Shown here piece after piece: positions 23,809 through 32,097 of a DNA stretch of 58,846 nt. The DNA is taken from the NCBI GenBank assembly GCA_017409205.1, contig JAFQTF010000004.1, positions 1-58,846 on the forward strand, given 5' to 3'. The DNA is from Oscillospiraceae bacterium. GTDB taxonomy: Bacteria > Bacillota > Clostridia > Oscillospirales > Oscillospiraceae. Under the pieces are notes generated by a model. That model searched no databases, was not told where the DNA came from, and saw nothing but the letters and a program-made list of their open reading frames with translations. Position 1 is the stretch's first letter. Every line of letters starts with the position of its first letter. The position numbers were made by a program, and so were the translations under genes.

Positions 23809-24222
23809 ATGTGGATGATCTTTGCGATCGGTTCGGCAGTCTTTGCCGCTCTGACCTCTATTCTGGCAAAAGTGGGTATTGATGGCGTCAATTCCAATCT
23901 GGCCACAGCCATCCGTACCTGTGTCGTTTTGATACTGGCCTGGGGCATGGTGTTTCTGACGGATGCCCAGGGGGGCATAGGCGCCATTTCCCGGAAAAGC
24001 TGGATCTTTCTGATCCTGTCAGGGCTGGCCACCGGCGGCAGCTGGCTGTGTTACTATAAGGCCCTGCAGATCGGCGATGCCTCCAGAGTGGTGCCTGTTG
24101 ATAAATTGAGTGTGGTCATCACCCTGATCCTTGCTGTTGTGTTTCTCCATGAGAAGGTAACGCCCCGATCCGTCATCGGCTGCATCCTCATTGCCGCAGG
24201 TACGCTGCTGATGGTGCTGTAG
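23809..24222 (+). CDS. Single-domain EamA/DMT-family transporter
   Basis: A 137-residue protein with about five membrane helices, equal to one EamA repeat. Full EamA drug/metabolite exporters have two repeats, so this half-size protein probably works as a dimer, like the small members of the superfamily. SGLATGGSWLCYYKALQIGDASRVVPVDKLS is the typical conserved stretch in outline. The substrate is unknown. The ATG at 23809 follows AAGGAGAGAG. Codon 13 upstream also offers an ATG, but it overlaps the -10 box. Confidence 0.8.
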   Translation: MWMIFAIGSAVFAALTSILAKVGIDGVNSNLATAIRTCVVLILAWGMVFLTDAQGGIGAISRKSWIFLILSGLATGGSWLCYYKALQIGDASRVVPVDKLSVVITLILAVVFLHEKVTPRSVIGCILIAAGTLLMVL

Positions 24223-24705
24223 CGGGGGAAAAAGCTCCGAAGATGGTGCGCATAAGAAAGCCGGCAGGCACAACAGTTTCCCGCCGCCTGTTTCTTATAT
24301 AATTTGGTTTTATCTGAGAATACAAAAACAAACAGTTTGGGAAATCTGGAATTTGACAAAGACGCGTGAATATACGAAAAGATAAGTCCAAGTGGTTTGC
24401 TGCAGTATGGGCGGATTTCAGATTGGTTATTGGGCGAAGCCGCTGGATACGGTTAGTGAATGCTTGCCTTTTGCACATGATGGTACCCTGCTTGCAGGTT
24501 CATTGGTTTCCTTCAGTAAAGAATTAAAAGAAGGCAAAGAAGGAAAGGAAACTCCGGCTTGATGAACGGCAAGGACGCGTGTTTATCCACCGTGTCCCGC
24601 TGTATCGTGGGAATGACAATAAAGGCCAGGCTGAAGAATGCAGCCTGGCCTTACCAGTGTAATGCCCCGGCGAAGGCCGGGGCCGTTTTTTGTGATGCAG
24701 GAGGA
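24223..24705. other. 480-bp intergenic region with two hairpins and no sure gene
   Basis: A 51-codon plus-strand frame (24407-24562) reads like protein in its middle (GYWAKPLDTVSECLPFAHDG) but has no ribosome-binding site and follows a stop closely, so it may be a gene fragment. Two hairpins lie at 24624-24653 (GGCCAGGCTG/CAGCCTGGCC) and 24663-24688 (GCCCCGGC...GCCGGGGC). The first serves as the minus-strand terminator of the DUF4429-like gene; the second has a T run on the plus strand. Confidence 0.45.
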
Positions 24706-25134
24706 TCAGAAACCGGAGACTGCGTCCAGTGCCTTGGCAAGATAAGGGGGAGGACTGGTCAGGGGTTGTGTGTTTGTTCCGTACTTGTAGCCCTCCACAC
24801 GCTCGCAGATGAAGTTGTAGACCTGGCGCATCACATGGTTGGTAATGCCGTTGGTCCCATCTTCAAAGGTGAAGGTATTCTCGGAAAAGAAGTTGCTGTT
24901 CTGGTTGTTCATCTGCATGGAGGGAGTCTCCAGCTGAATAAAGCCCATGGCCAGTCTGCTTTCCTTGAACTGAACACCGATGCAGTCGATATAGAAGATG
25001 GTCTTTTCGCCGTCGTTGGCATTGCCGGAAAAAATACTGCCAGCGGTCAGGGCGGTATGTATGACGCACTTGTTGTCATATACCTCGATGCAGCGTCCTC
25101 TTACGCCATATAATTTGCAGATCAAATTTGCCAT
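24706..25134 (-). CDS. DUF4429-like protein
   Basis: A 142-residue soluble protein beginning MANLICKLYGVRGRCIEVYDNKC, with GEKTIFYIDCIGVQFKESR and GFIQLETP. This pattern matches the PH-like DUF4429 domain. The usual C-terminal SHOCT helix is replaced by a short tail. The family lacks a proven role. It lies 46 bases downstream of the amidohydrolase gene on the same strand with its own GAGGAG site, so the two are probably one transcript. Confidence 0.55.
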   Translation of the reverse strand: MANLICKLYGVRGRCIEVYDNKCVIHTALTAGSIFSGNANDGEKTIFYIDCIGVQFKESRLAMGFIQLETPSMQMNNQNSNFFSENTFTFEDGTNGITNHVMRQVYNFICERVEGYKYGTNTQPLTSPPPYLAKALDAVSGF

Positions 25135-25180
25135 ACGGTGTCTCCTCTTTCTGTGAATAATGATTTGGGGTGCAGAGTAT

Positions 25181-25972
25181 TTACAGCTTCAGCAGCTTCA
25201 GCGCGTTTCTGAAGCAGATCTTCTCGCGGTCCTCCCGGGAAATGTCCAGAGTTTCCAGAAGCCGCAGTTCCCATTCCGGCCGATGCCAGGGCATATCGGA
25301 GCCAAACAGAATCTTCTCCGGGCCATGTTTGTCAATGATGGCCTGGGCGATGGGCCTGGGGATACATCCGTAGCCCATGGATGTATCAAAGTACAGGTTT
25401 TCACCGCAGAGCCGGTCGATGACTTCCGGCCCTATACCGTAGCCGCCCCAGTGGGCGGCAATGACCGGTACATCCAGCCATTTCAGGGCACCGGTGAGAT
25501 GCTCCGGCATACAGTGATAGGGGGGCGCAAATCCGATATCCTGTCCTGCATGGAAAACGGTGATGAGTCCCAGCTGAGAGATTTTGCGGTAAATGGGCTT
25601 CATACGATCTTCGTCTGCGAAAAAACACTGATACTCCGGATGGAATTTCACACCCTTCAGTCCCGCGTCAGCGATCCGCTCCAGCTCATCCAGCGCATCC
25701 GGTGCATCGGGATGGACGGAGCCGAAGGCGGCGATCCGGCTGCTGCGGTTCATTTCCATGGCGTAATCATTGACGTTGTGCTGCTGTCTGGGATTGGTGG
25801 CGATGGACAGCACAACAGACAGATCCACACCGTCACGCTGCATTTCGGAGAGCAGGGAGTCGGCAGTGCCGTCCGTCCGGGGGATCATGCCGCCGGAGCC
25901 ATGGGACAGGGATGCCACAGCACGGGAGGCGATCTTCGGAGGAAAGGCGTGGGTGTGAAAATCGATCAGCAT
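25181..25972 (-). CDS. Amidohydrolase-2 family metal-dependent hydrolase
   Basis: A 263-residue TIM-barrel hydrolase starting MLIDFHTHAFPP; the H-x-H pair at residues 6-8 binds the metal. Further ligands are in KGVKFHPEYQ, VFHAGQ and IAAHWGG, with the catalytic Asp in ILFGSDMPWHRP. Members act as hydrolases or non-oxidative decarboxylases of aromatic or hydroxy acids; the reaction here cannot be told from sequence. The ATG at 25972 lies nine bases after AAGGAG, whereas the TTG nine bases upstream has no room for a site. It diverges from the T-box operon, so a link to aromatic acids is possible but unproved. Confidence 0.82.
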   Translation of the reverse strand: MLIDFHTHAFPPKIASRAVASLSHGSGGMIPRTDGTADSLLSEMQRDGVDLSVVLSIATNPRQQHNVNDYAMEMNRSSRIAAFGSVHPDAPDALDELERIADAGLKGVKFHPEYQCFFADEDRMKPIYRKISQLGLITVFHAGQDIGFAPPYHCMPEHLTGALKWLDVPVIAAHWGGYGIGPEVIDRLCGENLYFDTSMGYGCIPRPIAQAIIDKHGPEKILFGSDMPWHRPEWELRLLETLDISREDREKICFRNALKLLKL

Positions 25973-25998
25973 AGTATTCAACTCCTTTGTATTTTTGT

Positions 25999-26026
25999 AT
26001 TATACCACAGGGAGAAAAAACTGCAA
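25999..26026 (-). promoter_or_regulatory. Promoter of the amidohydrolase gene
   Basis: On the minus strand TTGCAG (26021-26026), a 16-base spacer and TATAAT (25999-26004). Confidence 0.6.
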
Positions 26027-26129
26027 TATCCTGGGCGAATTTTTCTGACACATACATTTGTGCACCCGGGGATGACAAAACGCACAGAAACGGCACTCTA
26101 GATTTGTATATTTTTTCAAGTTTTCTCAA

Positions 26130-26158
26130 TTGACTTGAACACAGTGAAGTGGTAAACT
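26130..26158 (+). promoter_or_regulatory. Promoter of the T-box/arylacetate operon
   Basis: TTGACT (26130-26135), a 17-base spacer and TAAACT (26153-26158). Transcription would start near 26165, just before T-box Stem I. Confidence 0.65.
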
Positions 26159-26164
26159 AAGCAT

Positions 26165-26436
26165 TACATACCGAAAACGCGTTGATGAAAACCAGTACAC
26201 GCCCATTCGTTTCGACAGAGAACTGCCGGTCGGTGCAAGGCAGCGGGAACCGCGGCGTGGAATTCCTTTCGGAGCGGCTTTGCTGAGGTGGGAAAATCCC
26301 AAGGTAGGCGAAGACGGGTAGGGCCCGATACAGCCTGCGGATCTGTCAGGATCCCATGAGGCTCCCGCGCGGGAGTAAACTGAGGTGGTACCACAGGAAT
26401 TTCTTGTCCTCTGCTTATGCAAGCAGAGGATTTTTT
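26165..26436 (+). promoter_or_regulatory. T-box riboswitch leader, specifier UUC (tRNA-Phe)
   Basis: A full T-box leader. The conserved T-box AACTGAGGTGGTACCACAG lies at 26378-26396; its UGGU (26386-26389) would pair with the ACCA end of an uncharged tRNA. The terminator is CCTCTGCTT/AAGCAGAGG (26408-26429) with six T residues. In Stem I, CACGCC (26198-26203) pairs with GGCGTG (26254-26259). AGTA before the helix and GAA (26260-26262) after it form the loop-E motif of the specifier loop, so the next triplet, TTC at 26263-26265, is the specifier: Phe. The AGAGA motif (26217-26221) and apical GCC-GGC loop are also present. Uncharged tRNA-Phe should switch on the genes downstream. An out-of-register reading would give UGG (Trp), which fits the helix less well. 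Confidence 0.9.
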
Positions 26437-26471
26437 GTTTCCTATTTACAGAATAAAGGCAGGAGAGAAAA

Positions 26472-28109
26472 ATGGTTATTACAGATTTTTTGGAACGAAA
26501 TGCCCGGCTCTATGGACATGAAACTGCACTGGTGGAGATCAACCCGTCCGAGGAACGGGACAAGGCTGTCACCTGGTGGGATTTTAATCTGATCGAAAGC
26601 GCCAGCCAGGATGCACCTTACCGCCGGGAACTGAGCTGGAAGGATTTTGACCGCCGGGCAAACCGGTTTGCTAACCTTTTGCTGAGCCGTGGCCTGAAGA
26701 AGGGTACCAAGGTAGCGGTGCTTCTGATGAACTGTCTGGAATGGCTGCCTATTTACTTCGGTATTCTGAAGGCCGGCTGCCTGGCTGTGCCCATGAATTT
26801 CCGGTACAGCAGCGATGAAATCAAGTATTGCCTGGATTTGGCAGATGTGGAAGTGCTGGTGTTCGGCCCGGAGTTTGTCAGCCGTATGGATAGCATCGAG
26901 AAGGAGATCCCCGGCGTGCGGATGCTGTTTTATGTGGGCAGCGATGGCCCCGCCTATACCGAGGACTGCATCCGGCTCATGGGCTTCTGCTCCTCCAGCG
27001 CACCTCCCATTGCTCTGGATGAGTTGGATGATGCTGCCATTTATTTCTCGTCCGGTACCACCGGCTTCCCCAAGGCTATTTTGCACAATCACCGGGCGCT
27101 GGTACATTCCTGCCTGACGGAACAGAACCACCACTCCCAGAACCGGGAAGATGTGTTCCTCTGCATCCCGCCTCTGTATCACACCGGCGCCAAGATGCAC
27201 TGGTTCGGCTCTCTGCTCAGCGGCTCCAAGGCGGTGCTGCTGCGGGGTGTCAAGCCGGAGTGGATCCTCCGGGCGGTGACAGAGGAGAAATGCACCATCG
27301 TCTGGCTGCTGGTGCCCTGGGCCCAGGATCTGCTGGATGCCATTGATGACGGCCGGGTGGATCTGAGCAAGTTCCGGCTGGAGCAGTGGCGGCTGATGCA
27401 CGTTGGAGCCCAGCCGGTGCCGCCCAGCCTGATCCGCCGCTGGATGAAGGTTTTCCCGGATCATCAGTACGATACCAACTATGGCCTGTCCGAATCCATC
27501 GGCCCCGGCTGTGTCCATCTGGGTGTGGAAAATGTCCATAAGGTTGGTGCCATCGGCAAGCCCGGCTATGGCTGGCAGACGAAGATCGTGGACGATCACG
27601 ACATGGAAGTGGTTCCCGGTGACGTGGGCGAGCTGGTGGTTAAGGGCAATGGCGTTATGCAGTGCTACTATAAAAATCCCGAAGCTTCTGCGGAAGTGCT
27701 GAAGGACGGCTGGCTCTACACCGGTGATATGGCCCGTGAAGATGCAGATGGCTTTATCTATCTGGTTGACCGGAAGAAGGATGTGGTCATTTCCGGCGGT
27801 GAGAACCTGTATCCCGTTCAGATCGAAGATTTCCTGCGATCCTTTGATAAGATCAAGGATGTGGCAGTCATCGGCCTGCCGGATGCCCGTCTGGGTGAGA
27901 TCGCTGCAGCCATTATTGAGGTCAAGGAAGGGGAAGTCTGTACCGAGGCGGAGATCAACGATTTCTGCATGGAGCTGCCCCGCTATAAGCGCCCCCGGAA
28001 GATCTTCTTCGATACCGTTCCCCGGAATCCTACCGGTAAAATTGAAAAGCCTGCCCTGCGGGCAAAGTACTGCGGCGGGCGTCTGGTGGAAGCGCAGATC
28101 ACCGGTTAA
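26472..28109 (+). CDS. AMP-forming acyl-CoA synthetase (probable arylacetate/aryl acid ligase)
   Basis: A 545-residue member of the ANL superfamily, which makes an acyl-AMP and then an acyl-CoA from a carboxylic acid, ATP and CoA. Motifs in order are YFSSGTTGFPKA near residue 191, TNYGLSESIG, YTGDMARED, RKKDVVISGGENLYP near 434 and PTGKIEK with the catalytic lysine near 523. It is the first gene after the Phe T-box and is followed by a symporter, indolepyruvate oxidoreductase and a second ligase, so an aromatic acid is the likely substrate. AGGAGAG precedes the ATG. Confidence 0.85.
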   Translation: MVITDFLERNARLYGHETALVEINPSEERDKAVTWWDFNLIESASQDAPYRRELSWKDFDRRANRFANLLLSRGLKKGTKVAVLLMNCLEWLPIYFGILKAGCLAVPMNFRYSSDEIKYCLDLADVEVLVFGPEFVSRMDSIEKEIPGVRMLFYVGSDGPAYTEDCIRLMGFCSSSAPPIALDELDDAAIYFSSGTTGFPKAILHNHRALVHSCLTEQNHHSQNREDVFLCIPPLYHTGAKMHWFGSLLSGSKAVLLRGVKPEWILRAVTEEKCTIVWLLVPWAQDLLDAIDDGRVDLSKFRLEQWRLMHVGAQPVPPSLIRRWMKVFPDHQYDTNYGLSESIGPGCVHLGVENVHKVGAIGKPGYGWQTKIVDDHDMEVVPGDVGELVVKGNGVMQCYYKNPEASAEVLKDGWLYTGDMAREDADGFIYLVDRKKDVVISGGENLYPVQIEDFLRSFDKIKDVAVIGLPDARLGEIAAAIIEVKEGEVCTEAEINDFCMELPRYKRPRKIFFDTVPRNPTGKIEKPALRAKYCGGRLVEAQITG

Positions 28110-28150
28110 GGGCTTTCCCGTTAATTCAGAACAGAAAAGAGGCATCCTCT

Positions 28151-29719
28151 ATGGATATGGCAATTAAATTCGGCATGCTGGTTATATTTTTTGGAATTAT
28201 GATCGGAACCGGTTTTTACTGCCGGAAACATTCAACAGATATCGACGGCTTTGTGCTGGGCGGACGCAGTGTCGGCCCCTGGCTGACAGCCTTTGCCTAC
28301 GGCACTTCCTATTTTTCAGCGGTTGTGTTTGTTGGCTATGCCGGTCAGTTCGGCTGGAAATATGGCATCGCGGCAACGTGGGCGGGCATCGGCAATGCGC
28401 TCATCGGTTCGCTGATGGCCTGGGCAGTTCTGGGCAGACGCACCAGAGTAATGACCCAGCATCTGGACAGCGCCACCATGCCCCAGTTTTTTGAGGCCCG
28501 GTTCAACAGCAGGGCGCTGAAGCTTGCCTCTTCCGTCATTATTTTCATTTTCCTCATCCCTTACACGGCATCGCTTTACAATGGTCTGAGCCGTTTGTTC
28601 GGCATGGCCTTTGAGATCGACTATGCTGTTTGCGTCATCGTCATGAGTATTCTGACGGGCATCTATGTGATTGCCGGCGGCTATATGGCCACCGCCATCA
28701 ATGATTTTATTCAGGGCATGATTATGCTGGTGGGCATTGTGGCAGTGATCGCTGCAGTGCTGAAGGGCCAGGGCGGACTGATGGCAGCAATGGATGGTCT
28801 GGCAAGCGTCAGTGATCCGGCAGTTTCGGAAACACCCGGCGTTTTCAATTCCTTCCTGGGCCCCGATCCTGTGAATCTGCTGGGCGTGGTGCTCCTGACC
28901 AGCCTCGGTACCTGGGGCCTTCCTCAGATGGTGCAGAAGTTTTACGCCATCAAGAGCGAAAAGGCAATCAACAAGGGTATGATCATTTCTACGGTATTTG
29001 CCATGGTGGTGGCAGGCGGATGCTATTTTCTGGGCGGCTTCGGACGGCTGTTTTCCGACAGAGTTGATATTGCCGCGGATGGTTATGATGCCATTATCCC
29101 TGCCATGCTGTCGGATCTCTCTCCTTTCCTCATCGCGGTTGTGGTGATCCTGGTGCTGTCGGCGTCCATGTCCACCCTGTCTTCTCTGGTGCTGGCTTCC
29201 TCATCCACCCTGACTCTGGATTTTATTAAGGGAAGCATTGTGAAGGATCTGGAGGAAAAAAAGCAGCTGCTGATTATGCGCGTGCTGATCGCTGTGTTCA
29301 TCGCCATTTCTGCGGTGATCGCCATAGTGCAGTACAATTCCAATGTGACGTTCATCGCTCAGCTGATGGGTGTCAGCTGGGGCGCTCTGGCAGGTGCATT
29401 CCTGGCGCCCTTCCTGTATGGACTGTACTGGAAGAAAGCTACGACGGTTTCTGTCTGGTGCAGTTTCCTGTTCTCCACAGTGGTGATGCTGGCCAATATT
29501 GCAGCCAGACAGGCCTTCCCGCCCTTGCTGCAGTCTCCCATCAATGCCGGCGTGTTCTGCATGCTGGCAGGTCTGGTGATGGTTCCTGTGGTAAGCCTTT
29601 TCACCAGGCCGCCCCAAAAGGAATACATTGAACGTGTATTTTCCTGCTACGATAAAAAAGTGGTGGTATCTGTCACAGATGCCATTGGCGAACCCATTCA
29701 CAAGGAGGAAGAGCAATGA
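28151..29719 (+). CDS. Sodium:solute symporter (SSS family)
   Basis: A 522-residue membrane protein with about 13 helices of the SSS family. Typical blocks are VLGGRSVGPWLTAFAYGTSYFSAVVFVGYAGQFGW in outline, IAGGYMATAINDFIQGMIML (the SSS signature) and VLSASMSTLSSLVLASSSTL, where the serines and threonines help bind Na+. In this operon it may import phenylacetate, indoleacetate or another aryl acid; sister proteins carry proline, acetate, pantothenate and others. The stop overlaps the start of iorA by four bases, so production is coupled to the oxidoreductase. Confidence 0.87.
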   Translation: MDMAIKFGMLVIFFGIMIGTGFYCRKHSTDIDGFVLGGRSVGPWLTAFAYGTSYFSAVVFVGYAGQFGWKYGIAATWAGIGNALIGSLMAWAVLGRRTRVMTQHLDSATMPQFFEARFNSRALKLASSVIIFIFLIPYTASLYNGLSRLFGMAFEIDYAVCVIVMSILTGIYVIAGGYMATAINDFIQGMIMLVGIVAVIAAVLKGQGGLMAAMDGLASVSDPAVSETPGVFNSFLGPDPVNLLGVVLLTSLGTWGLPQMVQKFYAIKSEKAINKGMIISTVFAMVVAGGCYFLGGFGRLFSDRVDIAADGYDAIIPAMLSDLSPFLIAVVVILVLSASMSTLSSLVLASSSTLTLDFIKGSIVKDLEEKKQLLIMRVLIAVFIAISAVIAIVQYNSNVTFIAQLMGVSWGALAGAFLAPFLYGLYWKKATTVSVWCSFLFSTVVMLANIAARQAFPPLLQSPINAGVFCMLAGLVMVPVVSLFTRPPQKEYIERVFSCYDKKVVVSVTDAIGEPIHKEEEQ

Positions 29720-31446
29720 AACAACTGATGCTGGGCAACGAAGCGGTTGCCCGTGGATTATACGAAGCCGGATGTATGTTCGTCTCCAGCTATCCCGGTA
29801 CACCCAGTACCGAAATCACAGAGGCGATTGCAAAATACCCCGAGGTTTATGCCGAATGGGCACCCAACGAAAAGGTGGCTATGGAGGCGGCTTTCGGTGC
29901 ATCGCTGGCAGGCCGCCGTTCCTTCTGCGGTATGAAGCATGTGGGCCTGAACGTGGCGGCGGATCCGCTGTTCACCATTTCCTATACCGGTGTCAATGCC
30001 GGTATGGTCATCGGTGTTGCCGATGATGCCGGTATGCACTCCTCTCAGAACGAGCAGGATTCCCGGTACTATGCCAAGTCTGCCAAGATTCCCATGCTGG
30101 AACCTTCAGATTCCGCCGAGGCCATTGCCTATGCAAAGGCGGCCTATGATATTTCCGAAAAGTTCGATACCCCCGTTCTGCTGAAGATGTGCACCCGTGT
30201 TTCCCATTCCCAGAGTGTGGTGGAAACCGGTGAACGGGTGGAGCAGCTGAAGGAATATCAGAAGGACATTGCCAAGTATGTCATGATGCCCGGCAATGCC
30301 AAGAAGCGTCATCCCGTTGTGGAGGCCAGAACTGCGGCACTGGTGGATTTTGCGGAAAACACGGAACTCAATCGCGTTGAAGAGGGCTGGGACCACAAAA
30401 TGGGCATCATCACCTCATCCACTTCTTACCAGTATGTGAAGGAAGTGCTGGGTGACAGATATCCCGTTATGAAGCTGGGTATGATCTGGCCTATGCCTGA
30501 CGAAAAGATCAGGGTATTCGCCGCTTCTGTAGAAACACTGGTTATTGTGGAGGAACTGGAAGGTTTTATCGAATCCCACTGCCGGGATCTGGGGCTTGCC
30601 TGTGTGGGTAAATCCAATTTCTCCAACATTGGTGAACTGATGCCGCTGGATGTGGCAAAGCAGCTGAGCACGCCCTGGGAGACTGGTGTGAAGCTGGAAG
30701 AGAACATTCCGCCCCGGCCTCCTGTTATGTGCGCCGGCTGTCCCCATCGCGGCCTGTTCTATACATTAAAAAAGAATAAGCTGACAGTCCTGGGCGATAT
30801 CGGCTGTTATACTCTGGGCGCGGTGGCACCTCTGGGCGCAGTGGACAGCGTTATCTGCATGGGTGCTTCTGTTTCAGGCCTCCACGGCTTCTCCAAGAGC
30901 CAGAACGGCGCCATGGACAACAGGACCGTGGCGGTGATCGGTGATTCCACCTTCATACACTCCGGTATCACAGGCCTTGTGAATATGGCCTATAACGAGT
31001 CCAACGCGACGGTCATCATCGTGGACAACTCCATCACCGGTATGACCGGTCATCAGCAGAATCCCACTACCGGCTTCAACCTGAAGGGGGATCCCTGCAC
31101 CAAGATCGATCTGGAAACACTGTGCCGGGCTGTTGGCATCAGGCGTGTCCGTGTTGTGGATCCCTACGATCTGGCCCAGTGTGATGCGGCCATCAAGGAA
31201 GAACTCTCTGCCAATGAGCCCTCCGTCATCATTTCCCGCCGGCCCTGTGCATTGCTGAAGTACGTCAAGCATAAGGCCCCCCTGACTGTGGATACTGAGA
31301 AGTGTGTTGGCTGCAAGGCCTGCATGAAGATCGGCTGTCCTGCTGTCAGTATCGTAAACGGCAGAGCCAAGGTGGATGCCACCCAGTGTGTGGGTTGCGG
31401 TGTCTGCCAGCAGCTGTGCAAGTTCGGCGCTCTGAAGGAGGTCTAA
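29716..31446 (+). CDS. iorA: Indolepyruvate:ferredoxin oxidoreductase, alpha subunit
   Basis: A 576-residue thiamine diphosphate enzyme subunit. The N-terminal pyrimidine-binding domain has LLGNEAVARGLYEAG-like sequence and SYPGTPSTEI; the TPP-binding half shows CAGCPHRG near residue 338 and GDIGCYTLG near 360; the C-terminus carries two 4Fe-4S motifs, CVGCKACMKIGC and CVGCGVCQQLC (residues about 528-576). With IorB it interconverts aryl pyruvates and CoA with arylacetyl-CoA, CO2 and reduced ferredoxin. The reaction is reversible. Position behind a Phe-specific T-box suggests the carboxylating, amino-acid-forming direction. The start overlaps the symporter stop (ATGA). Confidence 0.95.
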   Translation: MKQLMLGNEAVARGLYEAGCMFVSSYPGTPSTEITEAIAKYPEVYAEWAPNEKVAMEAAFGASLAGRRSFCGMKHVGLNVAADPLFTISYTGVNAGMVIGVADDAGMHSSQNEQDSRYYAKSAKIPMLEPSDSAEAIAYAKAAYDISEKFDTPVLLKMCTRVSHSQSVVETGERVEQLKEYQKDIAKYVMMPGNAKKRHPVVEARTAALVDFAENTELNRVEEGWDHKMGIITSSTSYQYVKEVLGDRYPVMKLGMIWPMPDEKIRVFAASVETLVIVEELEGFIESHCRDLGLACVGKSNFSNIGELMPLDVAKQLSTPWETGVKLEENIPPRPPVMCAGCPHRGLFYTLKKNKLTVLGDIGCYTLGAVAPLGAVDSVICMGASVSGLHGFSKSQNGAMDNRTVAVIGDSTFIHSGITGLVNMAYNESNATVIIVDNSITGMTGHQQNPTTGFNLKGDPCTKIDLETLCRAVGIRRVRVVDPYDLAQCDAAIKEELSANEPSVIISRRPCALLKYVKHKAPLTVDTEKCVGCKACMKIGCPAVSIVNGRAKVDATQCVGCGVCQQLCKFGALKEV

Positions 31447-31448
31447 CC

Positions 31449-32021
31449 ATGGAAACAAAAAGCATTATGATCGTTGGTGTCGGCGGACAGGGAAGCCTGC
31501 TGGCCTCCAAGCTGCTGGGACGTCTCTTGCTGACCCGGGGCTATGATATCAAAGTTTCCGAGGTTCATGGTATGAGCCAGCGGGGCGGCAGTGTTGTCAC
31601 CTATGTCCGTTACGGCGACAAGGTCTATTCTCCTGTCATTGACAAGGGCCAGGCCGATTGTATCGTGTCCTTTGAACTGCTGGAGGCTGCCCGGTGGACG
31701 GAATACCTGAAGCCCGGTGGCAAGATCATCGTCAATACCCAGCAAATCAATCCGATGCCCGTCATCATCGGTGCGGCGGAATATCCCGGCGATCTGGTGG
31801 AAAAGATGCAGTCTACCGGCATCGATGTGGATGCCTTTGATGCACTGTCTTTGGCAGAGCAGGCAGGCTCTCCCAAGGCCGTGAACATCGTCCTGATGGG
31901 TCACTTGTCCCGGAATTTTGACTTTACCGAGGAAGAGTGGCTGACTGCTCTGGAGCAGAGCGTTGCCCCCAAATTCCTGGAAATGAACAAGAAAGCCTTC
32001 ACCCTGGGCAGAAATGCCTGA
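31449..32021 (+). CDS. iorB: Indolepyruvate:ferredoxin oxidoreductase, beta subunit
   Basis: A 190-residue partner of IorA with the gamma-type domain of 2-oxoacid oxidoreductases: SIMIVGVGGQGSLLASKLLG at the start, EVHGMSQRGGSVVTYVRYG and the final helix. Length equals that of the stand-alone IorB of archaea and clostridia. It begins two bases after the iorA stop with GGAGGTC overlapping the end of iorA, so the two are made together. The start is at 31449; an upstream extension would overlap iorA and is not supported. Confidence 0.93.
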   Translation: METKSIMIVGVGGQGSLLASKLLGRLLLTRGYDIKVSEVHGMSQRGGSVVTYVRYGDKVYSPVIDKGQADCIVSFELLEAARWTEYLKPGGKIIVNTQQINPMPVIIGAAEYPGDLVEKMQSTGIDVDAFDALSLAEQAGSPKAVNIVLMGHLSRNFDFTEEEWLTALEQSVAPKFLEMNKKAFTLGRNA

Positions 32022-32097
32022 TATCGTTTTTAATTGAAGAAGCCTTCGCTATGGACAGAAATGCCCGACGAGACTCCGTAAAAAAGGAGAAAAAACT

